From Saprospiraceae bacterium (GTDB lineage Bacteria > Bacteroidota > Bacteroidia > Chitinophagales > Saprospiraceae), in assembly GCA_020627535.1 (NCBI GenBank), contig JAHDGU010000005.1:1-64000 (forward strand): a stretch of 64,000 bases of DNA. The letters run 5' to 3'. A program made the position numbers and the translations under genes. The notes below the pieces were generated by a model. It was not told the DNA's origin. It did no database searches and worked only from the letters and a program-made list of their open reading frames with translations. Below are positions 34,455-42,306 of the stretch, piece after piece. Position 1 is the stretch's first letter, and the number at the start of each line of letters is the position of its first letter.

Positions 34455-36110
34455 ATGGAACCCATCACGATTATCGTAGGAGTGATCGCGGCACTACTGG
34501 GCTTCGGTGGAGCCTTTGGAGTATTCTCCAGCCGCACCAAAAAACTACAGCAAGAATATGACAAGCAAGCCGACATCGCCAAGCGCGAGCTAGATCTCGA
34601 TGTACAACGCAAACTAGCTGCCGCCGAGACCAAAGCGGAGAAGATCATCGCCAAGGCAGAGTCCAAAAACGAGTCGATCAAGCAAAAGAAGATCCAAGAA
34701 GCCAAGGAGAAATTCTCCCGCTTCAAGTCAGAGTTTGAAAGCTATAAGGCTGATCACAAAGTAGAGATGAAAGACCGAGAGAATCAGGTCGTCAATCGCG
34801 AGCGTGATCTCAAGGACAGATTCAAGGAGCTTCACAAAAGAGAAGAGTCTTTCGAGTCAAAGGAAGTCGAAACGAAAGCGATCAAGGAAAATCTTGAGAA
34901 GCAGCTCAAGATCGTCTCCAAGAAGAAAGAAGAGCTCGACAAGAGCCTCGAAGTGCACATCAAGAAGCTCGAGAGCATCGCAGGATTGACTCAGCAAGAA
35001 GCCAAAGAAGAACTACTGAGTGCGATCAAGGCAAAAGCCGAGACCGATGCACTTGCACTAGAAAAGAGATTGCTCGGTGAGGCAAAGGCACGCGCTAGCA
35101 AGGATGCGAAGAAGATCATCATCGAAAGCATTCAACGCCAATGCGCTGAGTATACCATCGAAAATACTGTCTCCGTCTTCAATCTGGATAGTGATGACAT
35201 CAAGGGGCAGATCATCGGTCGAGAAGGCAGAAACATACGAGCTCTCGAGGCAGCAACGGGTGCCGAGATCGTCGTGGACGATACTCCAGAGGCGATCATC
35301 ATCTCTAGCTTCGATCCGATCCGTAGAGAAGTTTGCCGCTTATCGCTCAAGCGTCTAGTTGCGGATGGAAGGATCCACCCAGCGAGGATCGAAGAAGTGA
35401 CTGCCAAAGTCAAGAAGCAGCTTACTGAGCAAATCATCGAGATCGGTGAGCGTACAGTGATCGATCTAGATATCCATGGACTCGACGCCAATCTGGTGCG
35501 TATGGTTGGGCGTATGAGATTCCGCTCAAGTTATGGTCAGAATCTCCTCAAGCACTCTATCGAGACAGCCAATCTGTGTGCTGCGATGGGTGCAGAGATC
35601 GGGCTTACGCCCAAACAAATCAAGCTTGCCAAGCGCGCTGGTCTACTCCATGATGTGGGGAAAGTCGCAGAAGAAGAATCGGAGCTATCGCATGCGATCC
35701 TCGGTATGGAAATGTGCGAGAAGTACAAGGAGCATCCGATAGTGCTCAATGCAGTAGGAGCACACCACGACGAGATCGAAATGAATAATATTATCTCGCC
35801 GATTGTCCAAGCATGTGATGCCATCTCTGGTGCAAGACCAGGTGCAAGACGAGAGATCCTAGAGAGCTATCTCAAGCGTCTCAAGGACCTCGAAGATCTT
35901 GCTCTTGCCTATGACGGTGTAGAGAAAGTCTATGCTATGCAGGCCGGTCGTGAGCTGAGAGTGATCGTAGAGTCAGAGAAAGTCAGTGATGACTACGCTG
36001 ATGATCTCTCCTTCATGATCAGCAAGAAGATCGAAGAGGAGATGCAATATCCTGGTCAGGTCAAGGTGACAGTGATACGGGAGAAGCGCTCTACGAGCTT
36101 TGCGCGGTAG
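34455..36110 (+). CDS. rny: Ribonuclease Y
   Basis: 551 residues. A single N-terminal membrane helix (about 3-25) is followed by a long charged coiled coil (about 28-200). A KH domain comes next, with [30 protein letters not shown] at about 249-278. The HD phosphohydrolase domain has [17 protein letters not shown] and the metal site [13 protein letters not shown] near 396-408. It is a membrane-anchored endoribonuclease that starts mRNA decay. Length and domain order are standard. It is the last gene of the pheT-side group and converges with a truncated DUF5916 gene. Confidence 0.96.
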   Translation: MEPITIIVGVIAALLGFGGAFGVFSSRTKKLQQEYDKQADIAKRELDLDVQRKLAAAETKAEKIIAKAESKNESIKQKKIQEAKEKFSRFKSEFESYKADHKVEMKDRENQVVNRERDLKDRFKELHKREESFESKEVETKAIKENLEKQLKIVSKKKEELDKSLEVHIKKLESIAGLTQQEAKEELLSAIKAKAETDALALEKRLLGEAKARASKDAKKIIIESIQRQCAEYTIENTVSVFNLDSDDIKGQIIGREGRNIRALEAATGAEIVVDDTPEAIIISSFDPIRREVCRLSLKRLVADGRIHPARIEEVTAKVKKQLTEQIIEIGERTVIDLDIHGLDANLVRMVGRMRFRSSYGQNLLKHSIETANLCAAMGAEIGLTPKQIKLAKRAGLLHDVGKVAEEESELSHAILGMEMCEKYKEHPIVLNAVGAHHDEIEMNNIISPIVQACDAISGARPGARREILESYLKRLKDLEDLALAYDGVEKVYAMQAGRELRVIVESEKVSDDYADDLSFMISKKIEEEMQYPGQVKVTVIREKRSTSFAR

Positions 36111-36310
36111 TCTTTTAGTGAATGGCAGAATCTTTAGATCTCTCGAGAGCGACTTTATTATCTTGGTTAAGACACGTGTAGAACTGTCAATTACCGATGC
36201 GACGATTTCTCAAGAAGAGCTTGAGAGAGATATGGAGACATGGTAAAATTCTCCGGCTCATCAGAGGTGCGGGAGTGCTCAAGGGCTGTCTTGTAGATGG
36301 GAGATTATCC

Positions 36311-37732
36311 TTATAACCCAAATCGATAATTCAACTTCACCACGAGACTCCGATTCTTGGGGCCAAATTTTCCATCGACGAGATAGCTGTCTGTGTACAC
36401 CACAAACAGATCTGACATCGAAGAATAGCGCCATTGCAATCTAGAATTGAGATTGAAGTCTTTGGACTGGGTATTGTACTGGACGAAGGTGGTCCAAAAG
36501 AGACTGATCGAGAAATTGATCTCTGCTGTGAAATTTGTCAAGAATAAATCGAGCTCACCATATGGCTCTGGCAGTCTGATGGCATTTTGCTCAAAGCCAA
36601 GAGCAAATCGAGCCCAAGGTTGAATTCGATAATTGAGACTTAAGATATTGGTGAGCTTGGTGCCATTGTAAAATTGTCCGTAGACACTAAATATCTCGAA
36701 GTTGAAAAGTTTGCGCTGATCACTCAGATATTGGATATTCAACTCGGCGAAGTTGTAGTCACCCACAGGTAGAGGCTCATTGGTCAGAGCAAATGGAAAT
36801 ATGAGGTCTACATACTGATGATTGAGTCGAAATCGTAGTTGGCTGGTATTCTTGTAAAATATGAAATGTCTCAACCGCGTATACCAATCATTAAGACCAG
36901 TGCCATCATTGACAACTACAAAGTTTTCCAAGCCAGACCAGTGAAAATTGACCTTGCCAGAGTCTGGGTAGATGTAGTAGTTGAACATATTGCCGATCTG
37001 CGTATAGCCGATTCGCTCGATGGTACCAGTGATGGGATTAAAATTATTGAGCCTCGCATTGAAGCCCATATCGGCAAAGTAATTCTGGCCGAGATCTTGG
37101 ATAAATAGGAAAGATCTGAATCTCTGACCAGAATACTCTATCCGGCCATATAGATGTCTGTTATCATCGCTAATGCCGTCCTTAAATGAATGGACATACC
37201 CAAGCTGCCCTGAGATCTTGCGATCGTCCGTGCTGAGGTTGATCTCTCCACCCAGATTGCGTCCATAGTCCGAGTTCAGAGCTTCTGCAAAAGTGGCCTG
37301 TCGATTGAGGAAAAATGCCTTGACATTGGATCGCTTACTGATCGCTCTTTCACCACTAAAACCAGAATAATTCTGGGCGGAGAATCCTGCATTTTCTCTA
37401 GTCTGCATGGTAAATGCTCCGATGCGAGATTTCTGATCAAGATTTCCTGTGATGCGAGCACCTGCAACAATGGGGACTGTATTTCCGGCAGGATCAAGAC
37501 CTATCCTACGACTATAAAATGGGCGATTGGCAAATTGACCGTAATTGCTAAATATGTCTGCATTCTCCAAGAAGAATTGGCGACGCTCAGGGAAGAAAAT
37601 ATCGAATCGGGTCAGATTGGTGACCTGGCGATCTACGTCTACTTGTGAGAAATCAGGATTGAGCGTCAAGTCAAGATTGAGGTCGGTGGTCAATGCAAGT
37701 TTTGCATCTAGTCCGCCTGGCCACCTGACCAA
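36311..37732 (-). pseudogene. DUF5916 barrel gene lacking its N-terminal third
   Basis: 473 residues can be read, all of them the DUF5916 barrel region: NPDFSQVDVDRQVTNLTRF near 27, FFPERRQFFLENADIF near 46, and barrel strands to the C-terminal NRSLVVKLNYRFGL. Complete relatives have a signal peptide and a CBM9-like domain of about 250-300 residues in front; here neither is present. The frame is cut by a TGA (37733-37735) that is the stop codon of the small gene at 37733-37918, in the same frame with no gap. Without a signal peptide the barrel cannot reach the outer membrane, so I call it a pseudogene formed by a recombination junction. It belongs to a different DUF5916 branch than the two complete copies. 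Confidence 0.7.
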
Positions 37733-37918
37733 TCAGTCTGACTGATAGAAGAACTTCCAGTCACAGATGTCCCATGGATTGGTGGGCTCGGAGCGATGTT
37801 TCGGAGTCAAGCCAAGCCTGACTCTCTGCTTATTCACTCGACGAAACTTGCGATTGTACTCCGCACGCCGGAGACCACTGTCTTTGATGATTCCGACTTT
37901 CTTGAATGATCTTGACAT
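37733..37918 (-). CDS. Small basic protein of an unnamed family
   Basis: 61 residues, strongly basic (MSRSFKKVGIIKD at the start, then RRAEYNRKFRRVNKQRVR), ending in WDICDWKFFYQSD. I recall short proteins with an MSRSYKK-like start, an Arg/Lys-rich middle and a W-D-x-x-D-x-x-[FY][FY] end in many bacteria, often near mobile or competition genes; none has a known function. It overlaps nothing and is preceded 3 nt upstream by a perfect 9-bp inverted repeat. Its stop codon is fused to the truncated DUF5916 frame. Confidence 0.6.
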   Translation of the reverse strand: MSRSFKKVGIIKDSGLRRAEYNRKFRRVNKQRVRLGLTPKHRSEPTNPWDICDWKFFYQSD

Positions 37919-37921
37919 GAT

Positions 37922-37944
37922 ATGTAAGGATTTAGTCCTTACAT
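37922..37944 (-). promoter_or_regulatory. Perfect inverted repeat abutting a start codon
   Basis: ATGTAAGGA and TCCTTACAT (9 bp each, 5-nt centre) lie 3 nt upstream of the small gene's ATG at 37918. It could be an operator or an mRNA hairpin that blocks translation initiation. Confidence 0.5.
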
Positions 37945-38055
37945 GGTGTCGTAGTCGGTATAGTAGTGATGAGAAGTCATGATATTATGTTCTACGGAAT
38001 GTATGCTGCAAGGTAAGGAGAAATTACTCCCCAATCGAGAGAGACATCACAGTCT

Positions 38056-38292
38056 TTAGCCAAGAAAATAGATGAAGACAACAATCATCATGAATAGGAC
38101 TGCTACCGTCACATTTCTACTCTGACGTGTAGCAGCCTCTCTCTCCTCCAACCAGCTTGCGCCCAATTTGGGCTCAAGACCATCTGTACTCAAAGACTGA
38201 TTTAACCACAGTTCATCGAACTTGCTGAAAGCAGTCCTATTCTTGGCCTTTCTCTGAAGACCTGTAATTCCAACAAAGAAATTTGATCTCAT
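38056..38292 (-). CDS. Single-span membrane protein, short member of a local family
   Basis: 78 residues. The cytoplasmic part (1-57) has FSKFDELWLNQS and LEPKLGASWLEE; one membrane helix (about 59-77) ends the protein. The next gene upstream encodes a longer protein with the same pattern: F-x-K-F, W-x-x-Q-S, L-x-PKLG-x-x-W-x-EE, then an Arg-rich stretch and a helix. So these two are paralogs. I know no named family with this motif. Orientation suggests a cytoplasmic N-domain anchored by its C-terminal helix. Confidence 0.6.
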   Translation of the reverse strand: MRSNFFVGITGLQRKAKNRTAFSKFDELWLNQSLSTDGLEPKLGASWLEEREAATRQSRNVTVAVLFMMIVVFIYFLG

Positions 38293-38490
38293 GATGAGTA
38301 ATTTTCTTCATTATAGGTGTATGGTCTGTGATTTGCCTTAAATCACGACGAGTCTAGGGAGAAAGTCGATGGAGGATGTAGATGCTGGTAGCATTATAAA
38401 GTGTTTCTGCTCTTTCTTTTTGAGGACCACTTTGTTGCCTTCCACGGTCGTTGAGATCAAACGATCTTTTCTAAGTTTCAGATCTATAAA

Positions 38491-39063
38491 TCAAGATCCT
38501 GCGGTCAACAGACTTTCATATTCCTGACAACTAATCTTCTTAGTTACCCACAAATAGTTGAGGAGCTCTTCTCGATACTGACAAAATGATGGATACTCCT
38601 GGCATAGTAACTTGGAGCATCGGAGCAATCCATCTTGTACATCTCGATCAGAAGGATTCATCAGCATTGCTTCTTCATACTTTTCGAATGCTATGCCGAA
38701 GTGTCCAAGCTCCACATAGTAGTGAGCACTCATCTTGAGCTCATCAAAATGATCGCGTGAATAATAAGTGTGACTATCCCTTTCGGATGGTTGATCTCTT
38801 GGTGAGTTGTGGTTGACTTTTTCTATTGTTGATAGAAGCCAAAGTCCAGTTAAAATGAGACTTGTAAGTAGCACAGTGAGTACAATTCTCTCTCTTCGCA
38901 CTCTCTTCCTCGATTCTTCTACCCACCCTGTTCCTAATTTGGGATTTAAGTTGTTTCTGTCTGTTGATTGCTCGGACCAGTGCTTTCCGAATTTTTTGAA
39001 AGCTTTTTTGTGCTTGACATCGGTACCGGAGTGACCATGAATGTGGAAATATGCTTTGCCCAT
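38491..39063 (-). CDS. Membrane-anchored protein, long member of the same family with a C-terminal TPR-like domain
   Basis: 190 residues. Residues 1-55 repeat the motif of the 78-residue neighbour (FKKFGKHWSEQS, LNPKLGTGWVEESRKR), followed by a membrane helix (about 60-80). A periplasmic or exterior domain of about 110 residues follows, with a helix pair resembling one TPR unit (YYVELGHFGIAFEKYEEAMLMNPSD) and four Cys (C-S-K-L-L-C-x5-C and a later one). Function is unknown. It lies in the same direction as its short paralog with 198 nt between them, in which I see no gene. Confidence 0.6.
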   Translation of the reverse strand: MGKAYFHIHGHSGTDVKHKKAFKKFGKHWSEQSTDRNNLNPKLGTGWVEESRKRVRRERIVLTVLLTSLILTGLWLLSTIEKVNHNSPRDQPSERDSHTYYSRDHFDELKMSAHYYVELGHFGIAFEKYEEAMLMNPSDRDVQDGLLRCSKLLCQEYPSFCQYREELLNYLWVTKKISCQEYESLLTAGS

Positions 39064-39154
39064 GACAGAGGATTTATTGCATATTATCCTGTGTCCAATT
39101 TTGTCACCGAAATTTCACGACCAGTCTCGAAAAAAATAAGATGAACGCCTCTTG

Positions 39155-39661
39155 CTAAGCAGAGGCCGCCTCTGATGAGCTCAATTTCTCAATGCTCTCA
39201 AGATACGCCGCAAGTCTCTCTGGCTCTTGCGTCCCAATCAAGAATTTATTGGTCCCGCCTGTATTGAGTACAAGTTGTAGACCTTGATTTCCCTTGGTAT
39301 TATATGCTTTGCCAGCACTTCCCCAGCGTACGCCCCAGCCACCGTATTCGGCCATTGGCCTATATTGCCTGATGTATGCTGATTCGACTTGATCCCAAGA
39401 AAATTCTTTTGCCGGAAACGGCCAAAACTTCAATCTGATACCAGACTCATCGATCTCCGTGTACAACTTGAACTTCCACATGATGATCAGTGGTACCACA
39501 CAGACCAAAAATGCAATCCAGACTCCGGACTCTTTAGGTATGATGGTCTGGCTCTCTCCGCTGAAAAACATCCAGAGACATACACAAAGGATAAATACAG
39601 GCCCAAGAAGCAGCGCTCCTCGAAATAGCCAGTGGTCCATCTTTTGTGTCTCTATATACAT
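39155..39661 (-). CDS. Two-span membrane protein with PH-like domain
   Basis: 168 residues from the ATG at 39661. Two hydrophobic helices (about 12-35 and 46-62) are followed by a strand-rich domain: LYTEIDESGIRLKFWPF, then WDQVESAYIRQYRP, a Gly-rich GGWGVRWGSAGKAY turn, and LVLNTGGTNKFLIGTQEPERLAAYLE. This order is that of bacterial PH-like (DUF6141-type) membrane proteins of unknown function. The ATG shares one base with the pirin stop codon, so the two are coupled. Confidence 0.65.
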   Translation of the reverse strand: MYIETQKMDHWLFRGALLLGPVFILCVCLWMFFSGESQTIIPKESGVWIAFLVCVVPLIIMWKFKLYTEIDESGIRLKFWPFPAKEFSWDQVESAYIRQYRPMAEYGGWGVRWGSAGKAYNTKGNQGLQLVLNTGGTNKFLIGTQEPERLAAYLESIEKLSSSEAASA

Positions 39662-40404
39662 CACGCACTCATACTGTAGAGCTCCGCATACCGCTTGTAC
39701 GGGAGCTCTGTGGGTGTTGCTACGATAAACAACTCGAGGGACTCTGATGGTTCGATTGTGAGAGCATCTTCGTCGTGCAATATGATGAAATCGTCGATAT
39801 TCACTTCTTCTGCGCCAATCGACCCGCTCCCGCCAAGTACGTAGATACTGTAATGATTGGCCTTTTTGAGCGGAAGCTCGGTCCGACTCGACAACTTGCG
39901 TCTCATGATCTCAACACCCAAGCTGTCCATCACGATACCGTCATCCGCCTTGCGATAGTCCATCACACCATCCTGCCAGTCAAATGCATCACTGCGGTAG
40001 TCATCATAGCTAGCATCTTGCTGCAGCGTCTGACGCAAGCCTGGATCAAACCATATCTGAAACATCACACTGCCTGCTTCCATATGCTCCGCGTGACTGA
40101 TACCACTACCGGCTCTGATGATTTGTACATCTCCTTTGTCCAGTGGGATCCAGTCTCTCTGTTGCGTATCATAGTGACGTATGCGACCTTCCAGTACAAA
40201 TGACATAATCTCAAATCCCTGATGTGGATGGAGCGCGATAGTGCTATCCACGAGAGCGGTAGCCTTGGCCCAATAAAACAGATTGCCGTATGGCGTCACC
40301 GCTCCTCCATCCTGCGGAAATCCGATGGGCTTGTTTTCGATGATCTGGCCCTGATTGAACTGACCCTGGCCTTGTTGATCTATGGTGTATTTGTTTATTG
40401 GCAT
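39661..40404 (-). CDS. Pirin family protein
   Basis: 247 residues from the ATG at 40404. The frame opens 24 codons further up, but that part runs into the repeat element. The N-terminal cupin has LFYWAKATALVDSTIALHPHQGFEIMSFVLEG, with the metal ligands H-P-H-x-G-x-E, and ISHAEHMEAG for the fourth ligand. The C-terminal cupin lacks metal ligands, as usual. Pirins bind iron; some act as quercetin 2,3-dioxygenases, others modulate metabolic enzymes. Which role applies here is unknown. The membrane protein gene follows with a one-base overlap. Confidence 0.9.
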   Translation of the reverse strand: MPINKYTIDQQGQGQFNQGQIIENKPIGFPQDGGAVTPYGNLFYWAKATALVDSTIALHPHQGFEIMSFVLEGRIRHYDTQQRDWIPLDKGDVQIIRAGSGISHAEHMEAGSVMFQIWFDPGLRQTLQQDASYDDYRSDAFDWQDGVMDYRKADDGIVMDSLGVEIMRRKLSSRTELPLKKANHYSIYVLGGSGSIGAEEVNIDDFIILHDEDALTIEPSESLELFIVATPTELPYKRYAELYSMSA

Positions 40405-40445
40405 ATGAGCTAGACAATTATTTGCTCTCCATTGTTGTGAGCTTT

Positions 40446-40515
40446 CAGGCGGTCCAGGGACGCACGCAGCGAGCAAGGATGACTTGTGCTTCTCGTGTGT
40501 GTCCGCGCGCCGAGC
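40446..40515. repeat. Intergenic inverted repeat, copy C (diverged)
   Basis: Lies between the pirin start and the YjbQ stop. The left part (GGCGGTCCAGGGACGCACGC) and right part (CTTCTCGTGTGTGTCCGCGC) are imperfect reverse complements, and the right end CTTCTCGTG and GCGCCGAGC correspond to the same positions in copies A and B. It is the most diverged of the three. Confidence 0.5.
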
Positions 40516-40560
40516 ATATAAGTTTTGGGTTTTCTCGGAAAGTGTATTGTCGTAGCTTCT

Positions 40561-40974
40561 CTAGCCCATCATCGTCATCACGATGCGACGTGCCGAGGCT
40601 CGATTGCGAAATTCGCATAGATAGATACCTTGCCAAGTGCCGAGATTGAGCTGATGATTTGTGACTGGGATTTGAAGTTGACAGCCGATCATCGCGGCTT
40701 TGATATGGGCTGGCATATCATCTGGCCCTTCGATGGTGTGCTTCAGGAATGGGAGCCGCTCAGGCACGATATGATTGAAGACCGACTCAAAATCTGTCAG
40801 TACATCTGGATCCGCGGCCTCATTGATCGTGATGGCTGCTGAGGTGTGCTTGATGAAGAGATGTAGCATACCGATGTCCGGAAGAGGATCGGCTTTCGCC
40901 AAAATGTCCTGCGTCACTACATGGTAGCCCCTTGACTTGGGAGGTAAGATGATCTCTTTTTGCCAGTGAATCAT
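40561..40974 (-). CDS. YjbQ/UPF0047 family protein
   Basis: 137 residues. The block [27 protein letters not shown] at about 37-63 and the ending [30 protein letters not shown] are the two signatures of this family. Its members fold as trimers, and some can complement a thiamin phosphate synthase defect at high dose, though the natural role is unclear. Its start overlaps the RidA stop by 4 nt, so the two genes are coupled. Confidence 0.9.
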   Translation of the reverse strand: MIHWQKEIILPPKSRGYHVVTQDILAKADPLPDIGMLHLFIKHTSAAITINEAADPDVLTDFESVFNHIVPERLPFLKHTIEGPDDMPAHIKAAMIGCQLQIPVTNHQLNLGTWQGIYLCEFRNRASARRIVMTMMG

Positions 40975-41390
40975 AGAGGTGAGTAGGCAGTGACCTTGAT
41001 CTCAATGAGCAAGTGAGGATGAGGAAGCTGATGTACAGCGACTGTAGTCCTTGCGGGTCCGTCGTGGTCAAAGTACTCCGCGTAGGCCTCATTGTAGCCA
41101 GCAAAGTCATTCATATTGACGAGGAAGCTGCTCAGCTCCACGACCTCGTGAAGTCCTGAGCCTACTGACTCAAGGATGTCACGGATATTGTCAAGCACCG
41201 CTCTGGTCTGCTCGCGAATATCGAGCTGCCAAGTGCCCATCTCATCGACTTTGTTGCATCCTGCGATGGTATTGTCAGCACGGCGAGAGCTGGTGCCTGA
41301 AACAAATAGAAAATCGCCAGCACGCTTGACATGCGGATATTTTCCTCGTGGTGTTGCTTTTTGTTGGAGTACTTTGTGATCTTTATTCAT
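40971..41390 (-). CDS. RidA family protein, 2-aminomuconate deaminase-like
   Basis: 139 residues. The beginning [22 protein letters not shown] and the later [46 protein letters not shown] are RidA/YjgF-fold signatures. The final [23 protein letters not shown] contains the catalytic Arg and Glu. The 'SGTSSRR-x-D-x-T-I-x-G' variant is that of 2-aminomuconate deaminases of the kynurenine route, so it may act in tryptophan breakdown; a general imine deaminase is the alternative. The SDR gene opposite is of a type found in the same route. A TACTTTTG box lies 19 nt upstream. Confidence 0.85.
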   Translation of the reverse strand: MNKDHKVLQQKATPRGKYPHVKRAGDFLFVSGTSSRRADNTIAGCNKVDEMGTWQLDIREQTRAVLDNIRDILESVGSGLHEVVELSSFLVNMNDFAGYNEAYAEYFDHDGPARTTVAVHQLPHPHLLIEIKVTAYSPL

Positions 41391-41409
41391 AGCTGACGAA
41401 TTACACTAC

Positions 41410-41417
41410 CAAAAGTA
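41410..41417 (-). promoter_or_regulatory. -7 box for the RidA-YjbQ operon
   Basis: TACTTTTG on the minus strand, exact TAnnTTTG, ends 19 nt before the ATG at 41390. The divergent SDR start is at 41425. Confidence 0.45.
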
Positions 41418-41424
41418 CTGGACC

Positions 41425-42210
41425 ATGAACTTAGATCTACAAGGAAAGAATGCACTCGTCTGCGGTAGTAGCCGAGGAATCGGAAAGGCCATTGCCATCG
41501 AGCTAGCTGCACTTGGCGCCAATGTGACGCTCGTAGCACGATCTGCCGATAAGCTTGCGCAAAATATCCATAAGCTCCAGAAGATTGATGGGCAGCAGCA
41601 TGACTACCTCGTGGCTGACTTCTCGGATCCAGAGGATCTCAAGAAGAGAGTCAAAGGCCTATTGGCCAAAAAGAAGATTCACATCTTGATCAATAATACT
41701 GGTGGTCCTGCCGGTGGAGAAATTTTGAAAGCAGAGCCAGAGCAATTTCTCGATGCGTATCGCAAGCATCTCATTTGCAACCATCTACTGGTGCAGCTTG
41801 TAGTGCCAGGTATGAAGAGTGAGGGATACGGACGCATCATCAACATCATCAGTACCTCTGTCAAAGCTCCGATTCCGGGCCTTGGAGTGAGTAATACGAC
41901 CAGAGGAGCAGTAGCCAGCTGGGCCAAGACCATGGCCAATGAGCTCGCACCTCATGGTATCACGGTGAATAATATCCTGCCTGGTTTCACTCAGACAGAG
42001 CGGATCGATGAGATCGTGAGCGCTAGAGCGCAAAAGGCGGGAATCTCCGAAGATGAGGCCAAGGCGCGGATGGTTGCGACTGTTCCGATGGCCAGATTTG
42101 CCGATCCTAGCGAAATCGCCAATGTGGCTGCCTTCTTGGCGAGTCCTGCGGCGAGCTATGTGAGTGGGACGAGCTTGAGAGTGGACGGTAGTCGCACCGC
42201 CAGTATCTAG
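41425..42210 (+). CDS. SDR family oxidoreductase without the YxxxK pair
   Basis: 261 residues with a Rossmann fold. The cofactor loop is ALVCGSSRGIGKAIA at 10-24, NNTGG near 90 is the structural Asn motif, and GRIINIISTSVKAPIPG near 137 has the catalytic Ser. At the place of YxxxK this protein has SNTTR (residues 156-160), so Tyr is replaced by Ser and Lys by Arg. I remember the same NTTR variant in a subfamily linked to 3-hydroxyanthranilate breakdown, where it is conserved. It may therefore be an isomerase-like or hydratase-like SDR relative instead of a dehydrogenase. It is divergent from the RidA gene with 34 bp between starts. Confidence 0.85.
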   Translation: MNLDLQGKNALVCGSSRGIGKAIAIELAALGANVTLVARSADKLAQNIHKLQKIDGQQHDYLVADFSDPEDLKKRVKGLLAKKKIHILINNTGGPAGGEILKAEPEQFLDAYRKHLICNHLLVQLVVPGMKSEGYGRIINIISTSVKAPIPGLGVSNTTRGAVASWAKTMANELAPHGITVNNILPGFTQTERIDEIVSARAQKAGISEDEAKARMVATVPMARFADPSEIANVAAFLASPAASYVSGTSLRVDGSRTASI

Positions 42211-42306
42211 GGCTGCAGGACTCGCTGCGATGATTACTGTCCCGGGAGAATGTGTAGTGCGAATCTGGTAAATCTGAGGATTTATTGACTCCCTATCAGT
42301 ACATCA

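Noticed and set aside
36197-36316. Short open frame in the gap after rny
   Set aside because: No composition, motif or start signal supports it; the roughly 200-bp gap holds nothing I can identify.
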